Below are positions 1 to 5,930 of a stretch of 8,993 nt of DNA, piece by piece. Below the pieces are notes generated by a model. That model saw only the letters and a list, made by a program, of their open reading frames with translations. It was not told the origin of the DNA and made no database searches. Location of the stretch: assembly GCA_021129785.1 (NCBI GenBank), contig JAJOKQ010000040.1, positions 1-8,993 of the forward strand. The letters are read 5' to 3'. The position numbers and the translations under genes were made by a program. Every line of letters starts with the position of its first letter. Within the stretch, counting starts at the first letter, position 1. The DNA is from Clostridiales bacterium (lineage in GTDB: Bacteria > Bacillota > Clostridia > Peptostreptococcales > NVVX01).

Positions 1-694
1 TTACTTCTAAAAATTGGATATGCCTCTCTCTAGTAGCCGCTTGTATTATCAATTCTTCGTGAAATTGAATGTCTATGATTAATCCATCATTTGCCATTTC
101 ATCAAATATTACAGTGTGAAATTTAGCATACCTCTTAAACCGCTCGTAGTTTCCAATTGCTGAAACTACATAAGGTGGTGCAATTGGAGTCAGATTAACA
201 TTTATGCGATTCCCCGCTAAAATCACTTCGCTTCTTGCTGTGATTCTGTGATTGTTTATCGATATAGCTTCAGCACCAAACACTTTTAGTTCATTTATTA
301 AGTTAACTAAATAATTGTTTTGCTCTACTAATATAGCTATATTCTCTCCAAACGATCCTTCAAATGATACTACAATACCTGGTCCAACTACATCTGTTTG
401 ACCACTTAAAAATCTGTAATAATACACTTCTTCTCTTAGCTTTTGTAAGGGATAACTATGCTCAGCATGCATTTCTTCATGCTTTCTCACCTCATTGTAA
501 AGTTCTTCTATTTTTTGTTTTCTTTCAAAATTCTCTTTTCTTAAGGTTATCATTTCTTCAGTTTCGAACTCGCTTAATGGCAAGTGAAATTCAACTCCAT
601 TTAATCCTCTAAATCCTGCAAAATAAACACCTAGAATTACACCAACAAATATAAATGATAGAAACAAAATTACAATATTTTTTTTGTTTTCCAA
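1..694 (-). CDS. DUF881 (YlxW/YlxX-like) membrane-anchored protein, 3' end cut by window edge
   Basis: I read 231 codons from a TTG start at 694. The frame is still open at base 1 (one spare base), so the last few residues lie outside the window. AGGAGG-like AGGAG at 701-705 sits 6 nt before the TTG. Visible layout: a hydrophobic anchor at residues 7-26, a charged segment at about 41-92 that looks like coiled coil, then a globular domain. That domain has the DUF881 hallmarks: VGPGIVVSF (103-111), NLINELKVFGAEAISINNHR (131-150), and PPYVVSAIGN (173-182). The family is known from Bacillus ylxW/ylxX near division genes, but its biochemical role is unknown. The anchor and coil suggest an envelope protein with its domain outside the membrane. 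The neighbour here is trpS, not a visible division cluster. Family confidence is high; function is unassigned. Confidence 0.88.
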   Translation of the reverse strand, partial: MENKKNIVILFLSFIFVGVILGVYFAGFRGLNGVEFHLPLSEFETEEMITLRKENFERKQKIEELYNEVRKHEEMHAEHSYPLQKLREEVYYYRFLSGQTDVVGPGIVVSFEGSFGENIAILVEQNNYLVNLINELKVFGAEAISINNHRITARSEVILAGNRINVNLTPIAPPYVVSAIGNYERFKRYAKFHTVIFDEMANDGLIIDIQFHEELIIQAATRERHIQFLEV

Positions 695-719
695 CTTTTT
701 CTCCTACTTTCTCCTATAA

Positions 720-777
720 AAGAACCACCGATTCTAAAGCATAGGCAAAAAACCTGGTCGTTATGAAAGAAGCGGTG
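720..777 (-). terminator. Possible terminator after trpS
   Basis: The gap between trpS and the DUF881 gene holds an imperfect 10-bp inverted repeat (768-777 with 726-735, one mismatch, 32-nt loop). Read on the minus strand, a U-rich stretch (GUUCUUUUAU) follows it. A smaller competing hairpin, AGAAUC-GGU-GGUUCU, ends right at the U-rich stretch. Either could end trpS transcription. The long loop and imperfect stem make this weak, and read-through into the DUF881 gene is possible. Confidence 0.35.
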
Positions 778-794
778 AATACTGGGAATTTGCA

Positions 795-1793
795 CTACTT
801 AATGAAACCTATATTATCTCTGACTTTTTTCATAGTATTCTCTGCTATTTCTCCTGCTTTTTCTGCACCATCTTTGTATACAGAAACCAAATAATCTTTA
901 TTGTCCATAAGTTCAGCGTACTTTTCTCGAACTGGTCTTAAACGTTCAACTACAATCTCAGCTACGTCATTTTTAAATACTCCATATCCTTTATCATTAT
1001 ATTTTTCCTCTATTTCTCCTATGCTCTCTTTTGTTAAAGTCATGTAAATAGTCATTAAATTTTTGATTCCTAATTGTTCATCATTGTAGCTGATTCTATT
1101 CTTATTATCTGTTACAGCTCTTTTAATTTTCTTTAGAGTAATTTTCTCTGAATCCAACAAGAAAATAGTTCCATTTATGTTTGTGTCGGATTTTGACATT
1201 TTCATATTAGGCTCTTGTAAACTCATTATTCTTGCACCCATTTGTGGGATGTGAGGTTCTGGAACAACGAATGTTTTCCCATAAATGTTGTTAAATCTTA
1301 TGGCAATATCTCTTGAAAGTTCTAAATGTTGTTTTTGATCTTCTCCAACCGGAACTTTTGACGCTTGATAAAGCAGTATATCTGCCGCTTGTAAAATAGG
1401 GTAAGTAAATAATCCAGCATTAACATTTTCTCTGTGTTTTTCTGATTTTTCTTTAAACTGTGTCATTCTGCTTAATTCGCCTAGGTATGTGTGACAGCTT
1501 AAAATCCAAGCAAGCTCAGTATGTTGTCTGACATGTGATTGAAAGAACAATATATTTTTTTTTGCATCTAATCCACAAGCCAAATATTGCGCAAGTAAAG
1601 AAATGCATGCTTCTTTAAATTTTTTCGGGTCTTGTCTTACTGTAAGTGAGTGTAAATCTACAATCGAATAGATGCACTTATATTCACTCTCTAATAACTT
1701 CCAATTTCGTATAGCACCTATATAGTTTCCTATTGTTAAACTACCAGTCGGTTGCGCTCCACTCAAAATCGTCTCTACATTTACTGCATCCAT
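795..1793 (-). CDS. trpS: Tryptophanyl-tRNA synthetase
   Basis: Class I aminoacyl-tRNA synthetase that charges tRNA-Trp with tryptophan in the cytoplasm. Numbering from the chosen start: the HIGH-type motif is TIGN at 20-23, after the family signature LSGAQPTG (10-17). KMSKS is complete at 198-202. Other conserved blocks are MTQFK (110-114), GLFTYPILQAADILLY (127-142) and VGEDQKQHLELSRD (149-162). At 332 residues it has normal bacterial length. The longest frame would begin at 1817, but nothing like a ribosome site is well placed there. The ATG at 1793 has AGGG 5 nt upstream (1799-1802), and starting there puts the signature at the usual distance from the N terminus. Upstream is a terminator-like palindrome and the selenoprotein gene. 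I see no T-box leader. Identification is very secure; the start is probable. Confidence 0.96.
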   Translation of the reverse strand: MDAVNVETILSGAQPTGSLTIGNYIGAIRNWKLLESEYKCIYSIVDLHSLTVRQDPKKFKEACISLLAQYLACGLDAKKNILFFQSHVRQHTELAWILSCHTYLGELSRMTQFKEKSEKHRENVNAGLFTYPILQAADILLYQASKVPVGEDQKQHLELSRDIAIRFNNIYGKTFVVPEPHIPQMGARIMSLQEPNMKMSKSDTNINGTIFLLDSEKITLKKIKRAVTDNKNRISYNDEQLGIKNLMTIYMTLTKESIGEIEEKYNDKGYGVFKNDVAEIVVERLRPVREKYAELMDNKDYLVSVYKDGAEKAGEIAENTMKKVRDNIGFIK

Positions 1794-1825
1794 TTTATCC
1801 CTACTTTCTAAAACCATCTTGTTTT

Positions 1826-1860
1826 AAAAAAATTCACCTCTATACATGTATAAAGGTGAA
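1826..1860 (-). terminator. Terminator-like palindrome between selenoprotein gene and trpS
   Basis: Bases 1833-1860 form a near-perfect 28-base palindrome centred on ATACATGTAT with outer arms TTCACCT/AGGTGAA. The single imperfect pair (1840 with 1853) is C-A on the plus strand but a G-U wobble in minus-strand RNA. Seven U residues follow on that strand (1826-1832). This suits an intrinsic terminator for the selenoprotein gene. It lies only about 33 nt before the trpS start, which leaves little room for a separate trpS promoter, so it may be leaky, or the trpS promoter may overlap it. Confidence 0.6.
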
Positions 1861-1905
1861 AAAATATAAATGTTTCCAAATTAAATTCTTCACTCTAACG
1901 TATCC

Positions 1906-2139
1906 TTATAATCCTAATAACTCTACAATTCTATTTTTGTCGAACCCAACAAGCATCTCTTCGTCAATTTGTATAACAGGAACAGCCATAATCCCTTTTT
2001 TCATTAACTCTTTTCTTGCAACCGCATCTGTTTGCACATTTTTCTCAACATATTTCACATTGTTTTCCGAAAGAAACTCTTTCGCTGTAAAACAGTGTGG
2101 TCATGTGTTACTTGTGTACACAATTACTTTCTTCTCCAT
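1906..2139 (-). CDS. Glutaredoxin-like selenoprotein (Sec-Pro-His-Cys active site)
   Basis: A 77-residue thioredoxin-fold redox protein of glutaredoxin/NrdH size. ATG at 2139 has AGGAGG at 2147-2152, 7 nt upstream. The N terminus is MEKKVIVYTSNT, then an in-frame TGA at 2101-2103, then PHC. The TGA therefore replaces the first Cys of the CPHC active site, giving UPHC (residues 13-16). The frame stays open for 64 further codons to TAA at 1906. It keeps the cis-proline element AVPVIQI (52-58, P54) and the glutaredoxin-like VGFDKNRI (64-71). A SECIS-like hairpin starts just after the TGA. Glutaredoxin-like selenoproteins with Sec in place of the catalytic Cys are known in bacteria. The presumed role is cytoplasmic thiol-disulfide or selenenylsulfide exchange; the partner is unknown. 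Most annotation pipelines would miss it or call it broken. The main alternative is a nonsense mutation, which the precise codon position and the hairpin argue against. Confidence 0.88.
2056..2103 (-). promoter_or_regulatory. Bacterial SECIS-like hairpin with its UGA codon
   Basis: Starting 1 nt after the UGA (2101-2103), the minus-strand RNA folds as follows. CACA (2096-2099) pairs with UGUG (2056-2059). UGUUUU (2089-2094) pairs with AAAACA (2061-2066). After an asymmetric internal loop (ACAG opposite G), CGAAAG (2079-2084) pairs with CUUUCG (2068-2073). The apical loop is AGUUU (2074-2078). The loop begins 23 nt past the UGA and has a G in its first two positions, as known bacterial SECIS elements do. 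Such elements recruit SelB with Sec-tRNA. The fold was made by hand, without an energy calculation. Confidence 0.8.
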
Positions 2140-2159
2140 TAATTTTCCTCCTGTAGTTG

Positions 2160-2165
2160 ATTATA
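2160..2165 (-). promoter_or_regulatory. Possible -10 box for the selenoprotein gene
   Basis: A perfect TATAAT reads on the minus strand here. It would give a leader of under 20 nt ending in the AGGAGG site. No good -35 lies 17 nt upstream (AATATT). A second candidate -10, TAGAAT, lies further upstream behind TTTGAA at 16 nt spacing. In such AT-rich DNA either could be chance. Confidence 0.3.
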
Positions 2166-2220
2166 TTTTGTAAAACAATTCTAATATTACTAAACACTCT
2201 TCAAATACATATTATCATAT

Positions 2221-2243
2221 TTTAGCTGATATCCAAAGCTAAA
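2221..2243. repeat. Inverted repeat in the glpP-selenoprotein gap
   Basis: TTTAGCT (2221-2227) and AGCTAAA (2237-2243) form a 7-bp stem with a 9-nt loop in the 142-base gap downstream of the GlpP gene. On the minus strand no U tract follows, so it is a poor terminator for that gene. It could help end transcription or act as a protein site upstream of the selenoprotein gene. I see nothing else firm in this gap beyond the -10 candidate. Confidence 0.35.
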
Positions 2244-2281
2244 TAGTTTTTACATTCTATATTATTTGTTAAGTTAAATTC

Positions 2282-2848
2282 TTATTCATACCATACTTTC
2301 TTATTTGTTGTAGATATACCAAAAGCACCCATATTCAAAGACTCTATCACTTCTTTTTTAGTTTCTATTAATCCTCCCGCTATTATCGGAACATTAGTAT
2401 TACTTCCTATTCGTTTAATAACTTTAGGCATAATTCCGGGTAATAATTCGGCCGAGTCAGGCTTTGTAGTATTTAATGTGCTAATACCCGTTTTTACAGA
2501 CAATGAATCAAGAATAAACAATCTTTGAATTGCAAATAGGTTCATATTTTTTGTTATCTTTATCAAACTACTTTTCGTAGTAATTATCCCATCAGGTTTA
2601 ATGTTTTTGCTAATATATTTTAAGGCTACAATATCTCTCGAAAATCCTTCCATCAAATCAATATGTATATAAATGTTTTTTCCGCGGTCTTTTACCTTGT
2701 CAACTATATTCTTTAAATTAAATATATTCCCATTTAGCAAGAAAATAATATCACAGGGAGAGTCTACAGCTGCTTGTAGTTTTTCTAAATCTTTTACTGC
2801 TGCAATTATGGGGTTATCTTGCAATAAACTCAAAAAATGTTTCCTCAC
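2282..2848 (-). CDS. glpP: GlpP-family glycerol-3-phosphate-responsive antiterminator
   Basis: A 188-residue cytoplasmic protein of the GlpP family. The Bacillus subtilis member binds glycerol-3-phosphate and then the glp mRNA leader to prevent termination. Family blocks: NPIIAAVKD (12-20), HIDLMEGFSRD (62-72), DGIITTK (86-92), AIQRLFILDS (106-115), LLPGIMPKVI (135-144), AGGLI (157-161) and GAFGIST (174-180). The phosphate-binding-barrel pattern is complete and the length is normal. The start is GTG at 2848, with AAGGAG 9 nt upstream (2858-2863). No glpF, glpK or glpD gene is in view, so its targets are presumably elsewhere. The GlpP name rests on family membership; members away from glp genes may control other leaders. 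A hairpin covering the ribosome site is listed separately. Confidence 0.88.
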   Translation of the reverse strand: MRKHFLSLLQDNPIIAAVKDLEKLQAAVDSPCDIIFLLNGNIFNLKNIVDKVKDRGKNIYIHIDLMEGFSRDIVALKYISKNIKPDGIITTKSSLIKITKNMNLFAIQRLFILDSLSVKTGISTLNTTKPDSAELLPGIMPKVIKRIGSNTNVPIIAGGLIETKKEVIESLNMGAFGISTTNKKVWYE

Positions 2849-2854
2849 TCTTAT

Positions 2855-2881
2855 CGTCTCCTTTTAATCGATACAGAGACG
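2855..2881 (-). promoter_or_regulatory. Hairpin overlapping the glpP ribosome site
   Basis: In minus-strand RNA, CGUCUC (2876-2881) can pair with GAGACG (2855-2860) across a 15-nt loop. The second arm includes the GAG of the AAGGAG ribosome site (2858-2863), so folding would partly mask it. A six-base GC-rich match is uncommon in DNA this AT-rich, but it could be chance. Confidence 0.35.
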
Positions 2882-2888
2882 GTCTTCT

Positions 2889-2894
2889 TGTCAA
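2889..2894 (-). promoter_or_regulatory. Candidate -35 box for glpP
   Basis: A consensus TTGACA reads on the minus strand about 40 nt before the GTG start. The best -10 partner, TATCGA, lies 15 nt downstream, which is short, and a leader starting there would break the hairpin described above. It is the only good -35 in the 101-base gap between the CsoR-family gene and glpP, where I see no clear terminator. Confidence 0.3.
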
Positions 2895-2949
2895 TCTACT
2901 TTTTTCTCATTCGTTATAGATAGCTCAAGTGACCGTTATTTTATGTGTT

Positions 2950-3210
2950 TTACCGCAAAAATTTAATAATGTTTTTTAAAACCCTATCTACATCTTCCGA
3001 AGAATTTTCTGCTTCAAGAAGACATTCTCTTGCATTATCCTCAATCAAAATTAGCCCTATCTTTTCAATCGATGCTTTTATTGCTGTGATTTGTAGCAAC
3101 ACTTCTTCACACTGTTTTTCATCTTCAATCATGTTTACAATTCCTTGTATATGACCCTTTAACGTTTTCAATCTAACTATAACATCTTTTTTTGTTTTTT
3201 CTTCAATCAT
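2950..3210 (-). CDS. CsoR/RcnR-family repressor with Cys-Asn-Cys ligand set (CstR-like)
   Basis: An 86-residue all-helical DNA-binding repressor of the CsoR/RcnR (DUF156) family. The opening RLKTLKGHIQGIVNMIE (13-29) is the family's DNA-contact helix region. The sensing residues are C34, N59 and C63. Their spacing matches C36, H61 and C65 of the copper sensor CsoR exactly, but the His is Asn (IEDNAREC). Lack of that His with both Cys kept is the pattern of CstR, which senses persulfides by Cys-Cys chemistry. I therefore infer a sulfur or other thiol-reactive sensor rather than a copper sensor. ATG at 3210 has AAGGTG 7 nt upstream. No adjacent efflux, rhodanese or sulfur gene is visible, so the target is unknown; it may regulate itself or a distant operon. 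Family is secure, ligand inferred. Confidence 0.87.
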   Translation of the reverse strand: MIEEKTKKDVIVRLKTLKGHIQGIVNMIEDEKQCEEVLLQITAIKASIEKIGLILIEDNARECLLEAENSSEDVDRVLKNIIKFLR

Positions 3211-3360
3211 CTATTATCACCTTGTCAAGTATATTTCCTTCTTATCTATTCTCTCATAAATCCATGGTAAATACAAGGACAATTACATGCCTGATAAGAG
3301 AATTACGTGAAAAGCTTGGAGCATACAGACACTTATCATGTGCCATTTTAAGTAAGCACG
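3211..3360. other. Intergenic stretch upstream of the CsoR-family gene
   Basis: No gene of plausible length with a ribosome site is present on either strand. It should hold the promoter of the CsoR-family gene. A weak pair, TTTACC then TAGATA at 17 nt, is the best I can find. Short complementary pieces (ATTCTCT/AGAGAAT, CTTATC/GATAAG) occur but compete with each other and look like chance. Confidence 0.4.
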
Positions 3361-3394
3361 AAAACAAATGACACATGAGTTTTTCCATGTGTCA
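3361..3394 (-). terminator. Intrinsic terminator of the ABC importer operon
   Basis: A perfect 9-bp stem, TGACACATG/CATGTGTCA (3369-3377 with 3386-3394), has an 8-nt loop. On the minus strand the tail UUUGUUUU (3361-3368) follows. It starts 24 nt past the permease 2 stop, as expected for the operon end. The interrupted U tract makes it moderate to good. Confidence 0.82.
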
Positions 3395-3418
3395 AATATT
3401 ATTACTCTCAATACATTA

Positions 3419-4870
3419 TCATTTCAAACTATTTCTTGATTGGATTTGTTTTTTCCATGCATGCATTCCTAAAGAAAGACCTATAACTCCATAAGCTACG
3501 AATGCTCTAAAGAATTCACCTAATTGCGCATCTCCAAATACGTTTCTTCCTGCTAATGGAGAAACTATAAAGAGAGTGTGGAATAATACTACTCCTAATA
3601 AAGCTTGCCCTATAGTTGCTTTTGAAACTGAAGCTCCTCCAATTAGTAGCGCTGCAATAGAGAACATACCTACTTGCTCATGACTTCCGTAAGTACTCAT
3701 TGTTCCTAAGTTTTGAAGGAAGAATAACTGCCCCCAAGAAGCTAAAACCGTTGATATTATAATAGCTGTAAGTCTTGTCTTGTCAGAATGTATTCCGGCA
3801 GTTGTTGCAATATGTCTGTCTTGACCTACAGTTTTTAAATCCTGTCCTAGTTTTGTTTTCATAATATAAACTGTGAAAACGCAAACTATTGCAATTGCAA
3901 GCACAGTTATTATCGGTACTCTTAGCATATTAAAAATCGATGCTGTTCTCATTATATATAAACTCAAAAGAAATGAAGGTAATGCGAAAGCAACAAAATA
4001 GTAATGTTTTTGCGCACTTTTCTTTGTCATTTTTTCTGATTGATCAAAGTAAAGTTTCATAGCTATATACAGTATTGGAAGACTTATAGTCGCTAGCAAT
4101 GCCCAAAGAAATGCACTGTTTTCATCTATCATATTTATTCTGTATATATTCCCAAGAGCTACAATTACAGCTACTGCTAAGATATATAAATGGGTGTTTT
4201 TAACTTTTTTCGTCATCTTTCCTGCTTTATTTATATAAAATCTAATAAGAACAAATAGCATAGTATAAGTAGACATAGTTAATGCTGTCCATGGTATTGA
4301 CATCATCCAAATATGATCAATCGCGTACTTTAGCCCACCCGTTAGGTCAAGAGACACCCTTAATCCTACTCCTGAGCTTAAAACCATCACTGGATTGTCC
4401 ATTGGTATTAACGTACCAATAAGAATCAAAAATACTAATTGATATATCCCATTTGCAAAGAAACCAAGTATCAAGCTTGTAATCATTTCTTTACCTTTAG
4501 TTTTATTTAATAATTTCCCAGTTAAATATCCAAATACTATAGCTAACGGTACAGATAATAGCATTGCCAGCATAAAACCTCTTACACCTATAATTCCCCA
4601 GTGAGTTACAGCAATAATAGCTACCTGACCTGCCATAGCTCCAAGAACAATCGCAAAATTCAGTCCCATTCCTGCCAAAACTGGTATTATCAGAGCTAGA
4701 ACTAAAAGTGAATTTCTTGTTATTCTTATTGATAACTCGTTAACGAAGAATGGTAATGATAGTCCTGAATAATAAAACCCTACTATGCCAAGTATAACAA
4801 AAACTATTGTTACCATGTTGCTAACAAAAAAACTCTTTATATTGTCAAACAACTCTTTTCTATCTGCCAT
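3419..4870 (-). CDS. ABC importer permease 2 (BPD_transp_2 family) with large membrane insertion
   Basis: Inner-membrane subunit of the importer, 483 residues. The longest frame begins at a GTG at 4885, but ATG at 4870 has GGGGGTGA just upstream and starts 1 nt after the permease 1 stop, so I chose it. It is a paralogue of permease 1. Shared parts are GMGLNFAIVLG (67-77), KGKEMI (125-130), a coupling-helix-like segment ending GQDRHIATTAGI (349-360) and ALLIGGASVSKATIGQ (407-422). Permease 1 has 352 residues; the extra length lies mostly at about 192-313, with some four added hydrophobic segments. Within it, KMTKK at 218-222 and 280-284 are each followed by H-x-Y-x-x-A-x-A at the same spacing. 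This suggests an internal duplication. It should pair with permease 1 as a heterodimer served by the double ATPase. The family is clear; the substrate is not. Confidence 0.88.
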   Translation of the reverse strand: MADRKELFDNIKSFFVSNMVTIVFVILGIVGFYYSGLSLPFFVNELSIRITRNSLLVLALIIPVLAGMGLNFAIVLGAMAGQVAIIAVTHWGIIGVRGFMLAMLLSVPLAIVFGYLTGKLLNKTKGKEMITSLILGFFANGIYQLVFLILIGTLIPMDNPVMVLSSGVGLRVSLDLTGGLKYAIDHIWMMSIPWTALTMSTYTMLFVLIRFYINKAGKMTKKVKNTHLYILAVAVIVALGNIYRINMIDENSAFLWALLATISLPILYIAMKLYFDQSEKMTKKSAQKHYYFVAFALPSFLLSLYIMRTASIFNMLRVPIITVLAIAIVCVFTVYIMKTKLGQDLKTVGQDRHIATTAGIHSDKTRLTAIIISTVLASWGQLFFLQNLGTMSTYGSHEQVGMFSIAALLIGGASVSKATIGQALLGVVLFHTLFIVSPLAGRNVFGDAQLGEFFRAFVAYGVIGLSLGMHAWKKQIQSRNSLK

Positions 4871-4871
4871 A

Positions 4872-5930
4872 TTATTCACCCCCACTAACTTGAGTTAATG
4901 CATATAAAATAATCCCGTTACTTATAATTATTCTAGAAATTTCTGCCAAACTTTCTAGGGTCATAATTATATTAGCAACTGGCAACGAGACTACCAACAT
5001 TCCCTGAAAAAGCAAAGTTCCTATTAACACATTACTAATCGAAGCTTTTTTAACAGAGGCTCCACCAATTAATATCGCAGCAACTGCGCCAAATCCCATG
5101 AACATAGGCGCTTGGTACAATTGTATAAATGAAAAACTCTGATTAAAAACAATTATCCCGATTGAACCTAAAATCGTTGAGAGCATTGTTCCTACTATTC
5201 TACTTTTGTTTACGTTGATTCCCGATGCCTCAGCAAACTTTGGATTGTCGCCAGCAGCTCTCATAGCTACCCCTACTCTACTCCTTAAAAACATCCACAT
5301 TAAGAGGCAAGCAAATAGAACAAACAAAATTGAACCCGTTGGAACCAGTAATCGTAATTTATCAGACTCCGCAAAAAGCGTGAAATCCCAAAAATCATTT
5401 AATACGCGCTCATAGCGGTCTACTAATGCTATTGTAGTTCTTATTCCTTTTCCGATTGGCCATGCAAACTCAGGGCTTTTAAGTGGAAGTATTAGCCAAC
5501 CAATGCTCATTATAGAAACAGCAGAAAAACCTGCATAAGTTGCAACCATCATTTCTGATCCTTTTACTCTATTAAGTAGCCAGCCATAAGCCCACCCTAC
5601 TATTGCTGCTAGGGGCATAGCTATTATAATAGCAGTAAAGAATCCTGCAAATCCTTTAAGATCTAGTTCAATACTTATTAAGCCTCCTAAAAGTCCACAT
5701 AATATTCCTAGTGGTAGTCCGAAATTTAGCCCAATCCCAGCAATAATTGCTGGCACCATCGCAAGAACAAGAATCCCATGCATTCCAAAACGAACTAGTA
5801 TAGCTGAAAACAAATCTCCTATTGGCAGCCCTACTACAACTGCAGTAACAGAAAGAATAGCTAGAAAAGATGCAATTATTAAGCGTGGCAATCCAAAACT
5901 TTTATAAAATCTATTTATCTTCTCCATCAT
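4872..5930 (-). CDS. ABC importer permease 1 (BPD_transp_2 family)
   Basis: Inner-membrane subunit, 352 residues, the usual size for permeases of the ribose, nucleoside and branched-chain amino acid importer class. About nine hydrophobic segments are visible, for example 17-37, 51-70, 95-117, 198-216 and 301-323. The family's cytoplasmic coupling region is clear at 220-240 (VAMRAAGDNPKFAEASGIN), and AAILIGGASVKKASI at 284-298 matches permease 2. ATG at 5930 overlaps the ATPase TGA by 4 nt (ATGA), which implies translational coupling. GGGAG lies 10 nt upstream; a second ATG follows directly and is less well spaced. Gene order (receptor, ATPase, permease, permease) resembles BMP-type nucleoside importers, but the receptor family differs, so I do not name a substrate. 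Confidence 0.91.
   Translation of the reverse strand: MMEKINRFYKSFGLPRLIIASFLAILSVTAVVVGLPIGDLFSAILVRFGMHGILVLAMVPAIIAGIGLNFGLPLGILCGLLGGLISIELDLKGFAGFFTAIIIAMPLAAIVGWAYGWLLNRVKGSEMMVATYAGFSAVSIMSIGWLILPLKSPEFAWPIGKGIRTTIALVDRYERVLNDFWDFTLFAESDKLRLLVPTGSILFVLFACLLMWMFLRSRVGVAMRAAGDNPKFAEASGINVNKSRIVGTMLSTILGSIGIIVFNQSFSFIQLYQAPMFMGFGAVAAILIGGASVKKASISNVLIGTLLFQGMLVVSLPVANIIMTLESLAEISRIIISNGIILYALTQVSGGE

Noticed and set aside
364..612. A short plus-strand open frame near the left end
   Set aside because: It is antisense to the DUF881 gene, whose conserved motifs run through the same bases on the minus strand.
1794..1905. T-box riboswitch before trpS
   Set aside because: The 112-base gap is too short for a full T-box leader, and I see neither a specifier-loop arrangement nor the conserved T-box sequence.
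2101..2103. Reading the TGA as a nonsense mutation making a pseudogene
   Set aside because: It falls exactly on the catalytic Cys position, a SECIS-like hairpin follows, the ribosome site is strong and the rest of the frame is intact. A random stop would be unlikely to meet all four conditions.
1733..2173. A 146-codon open frame on the plus strand
   Set aside because: It lies antisense to the trpS 5' end and the whole selenoprotein gene, has no ribosome site, and its low-complexity product resembles no family. It appears open only because the true gene on the other strand contains a UGA.
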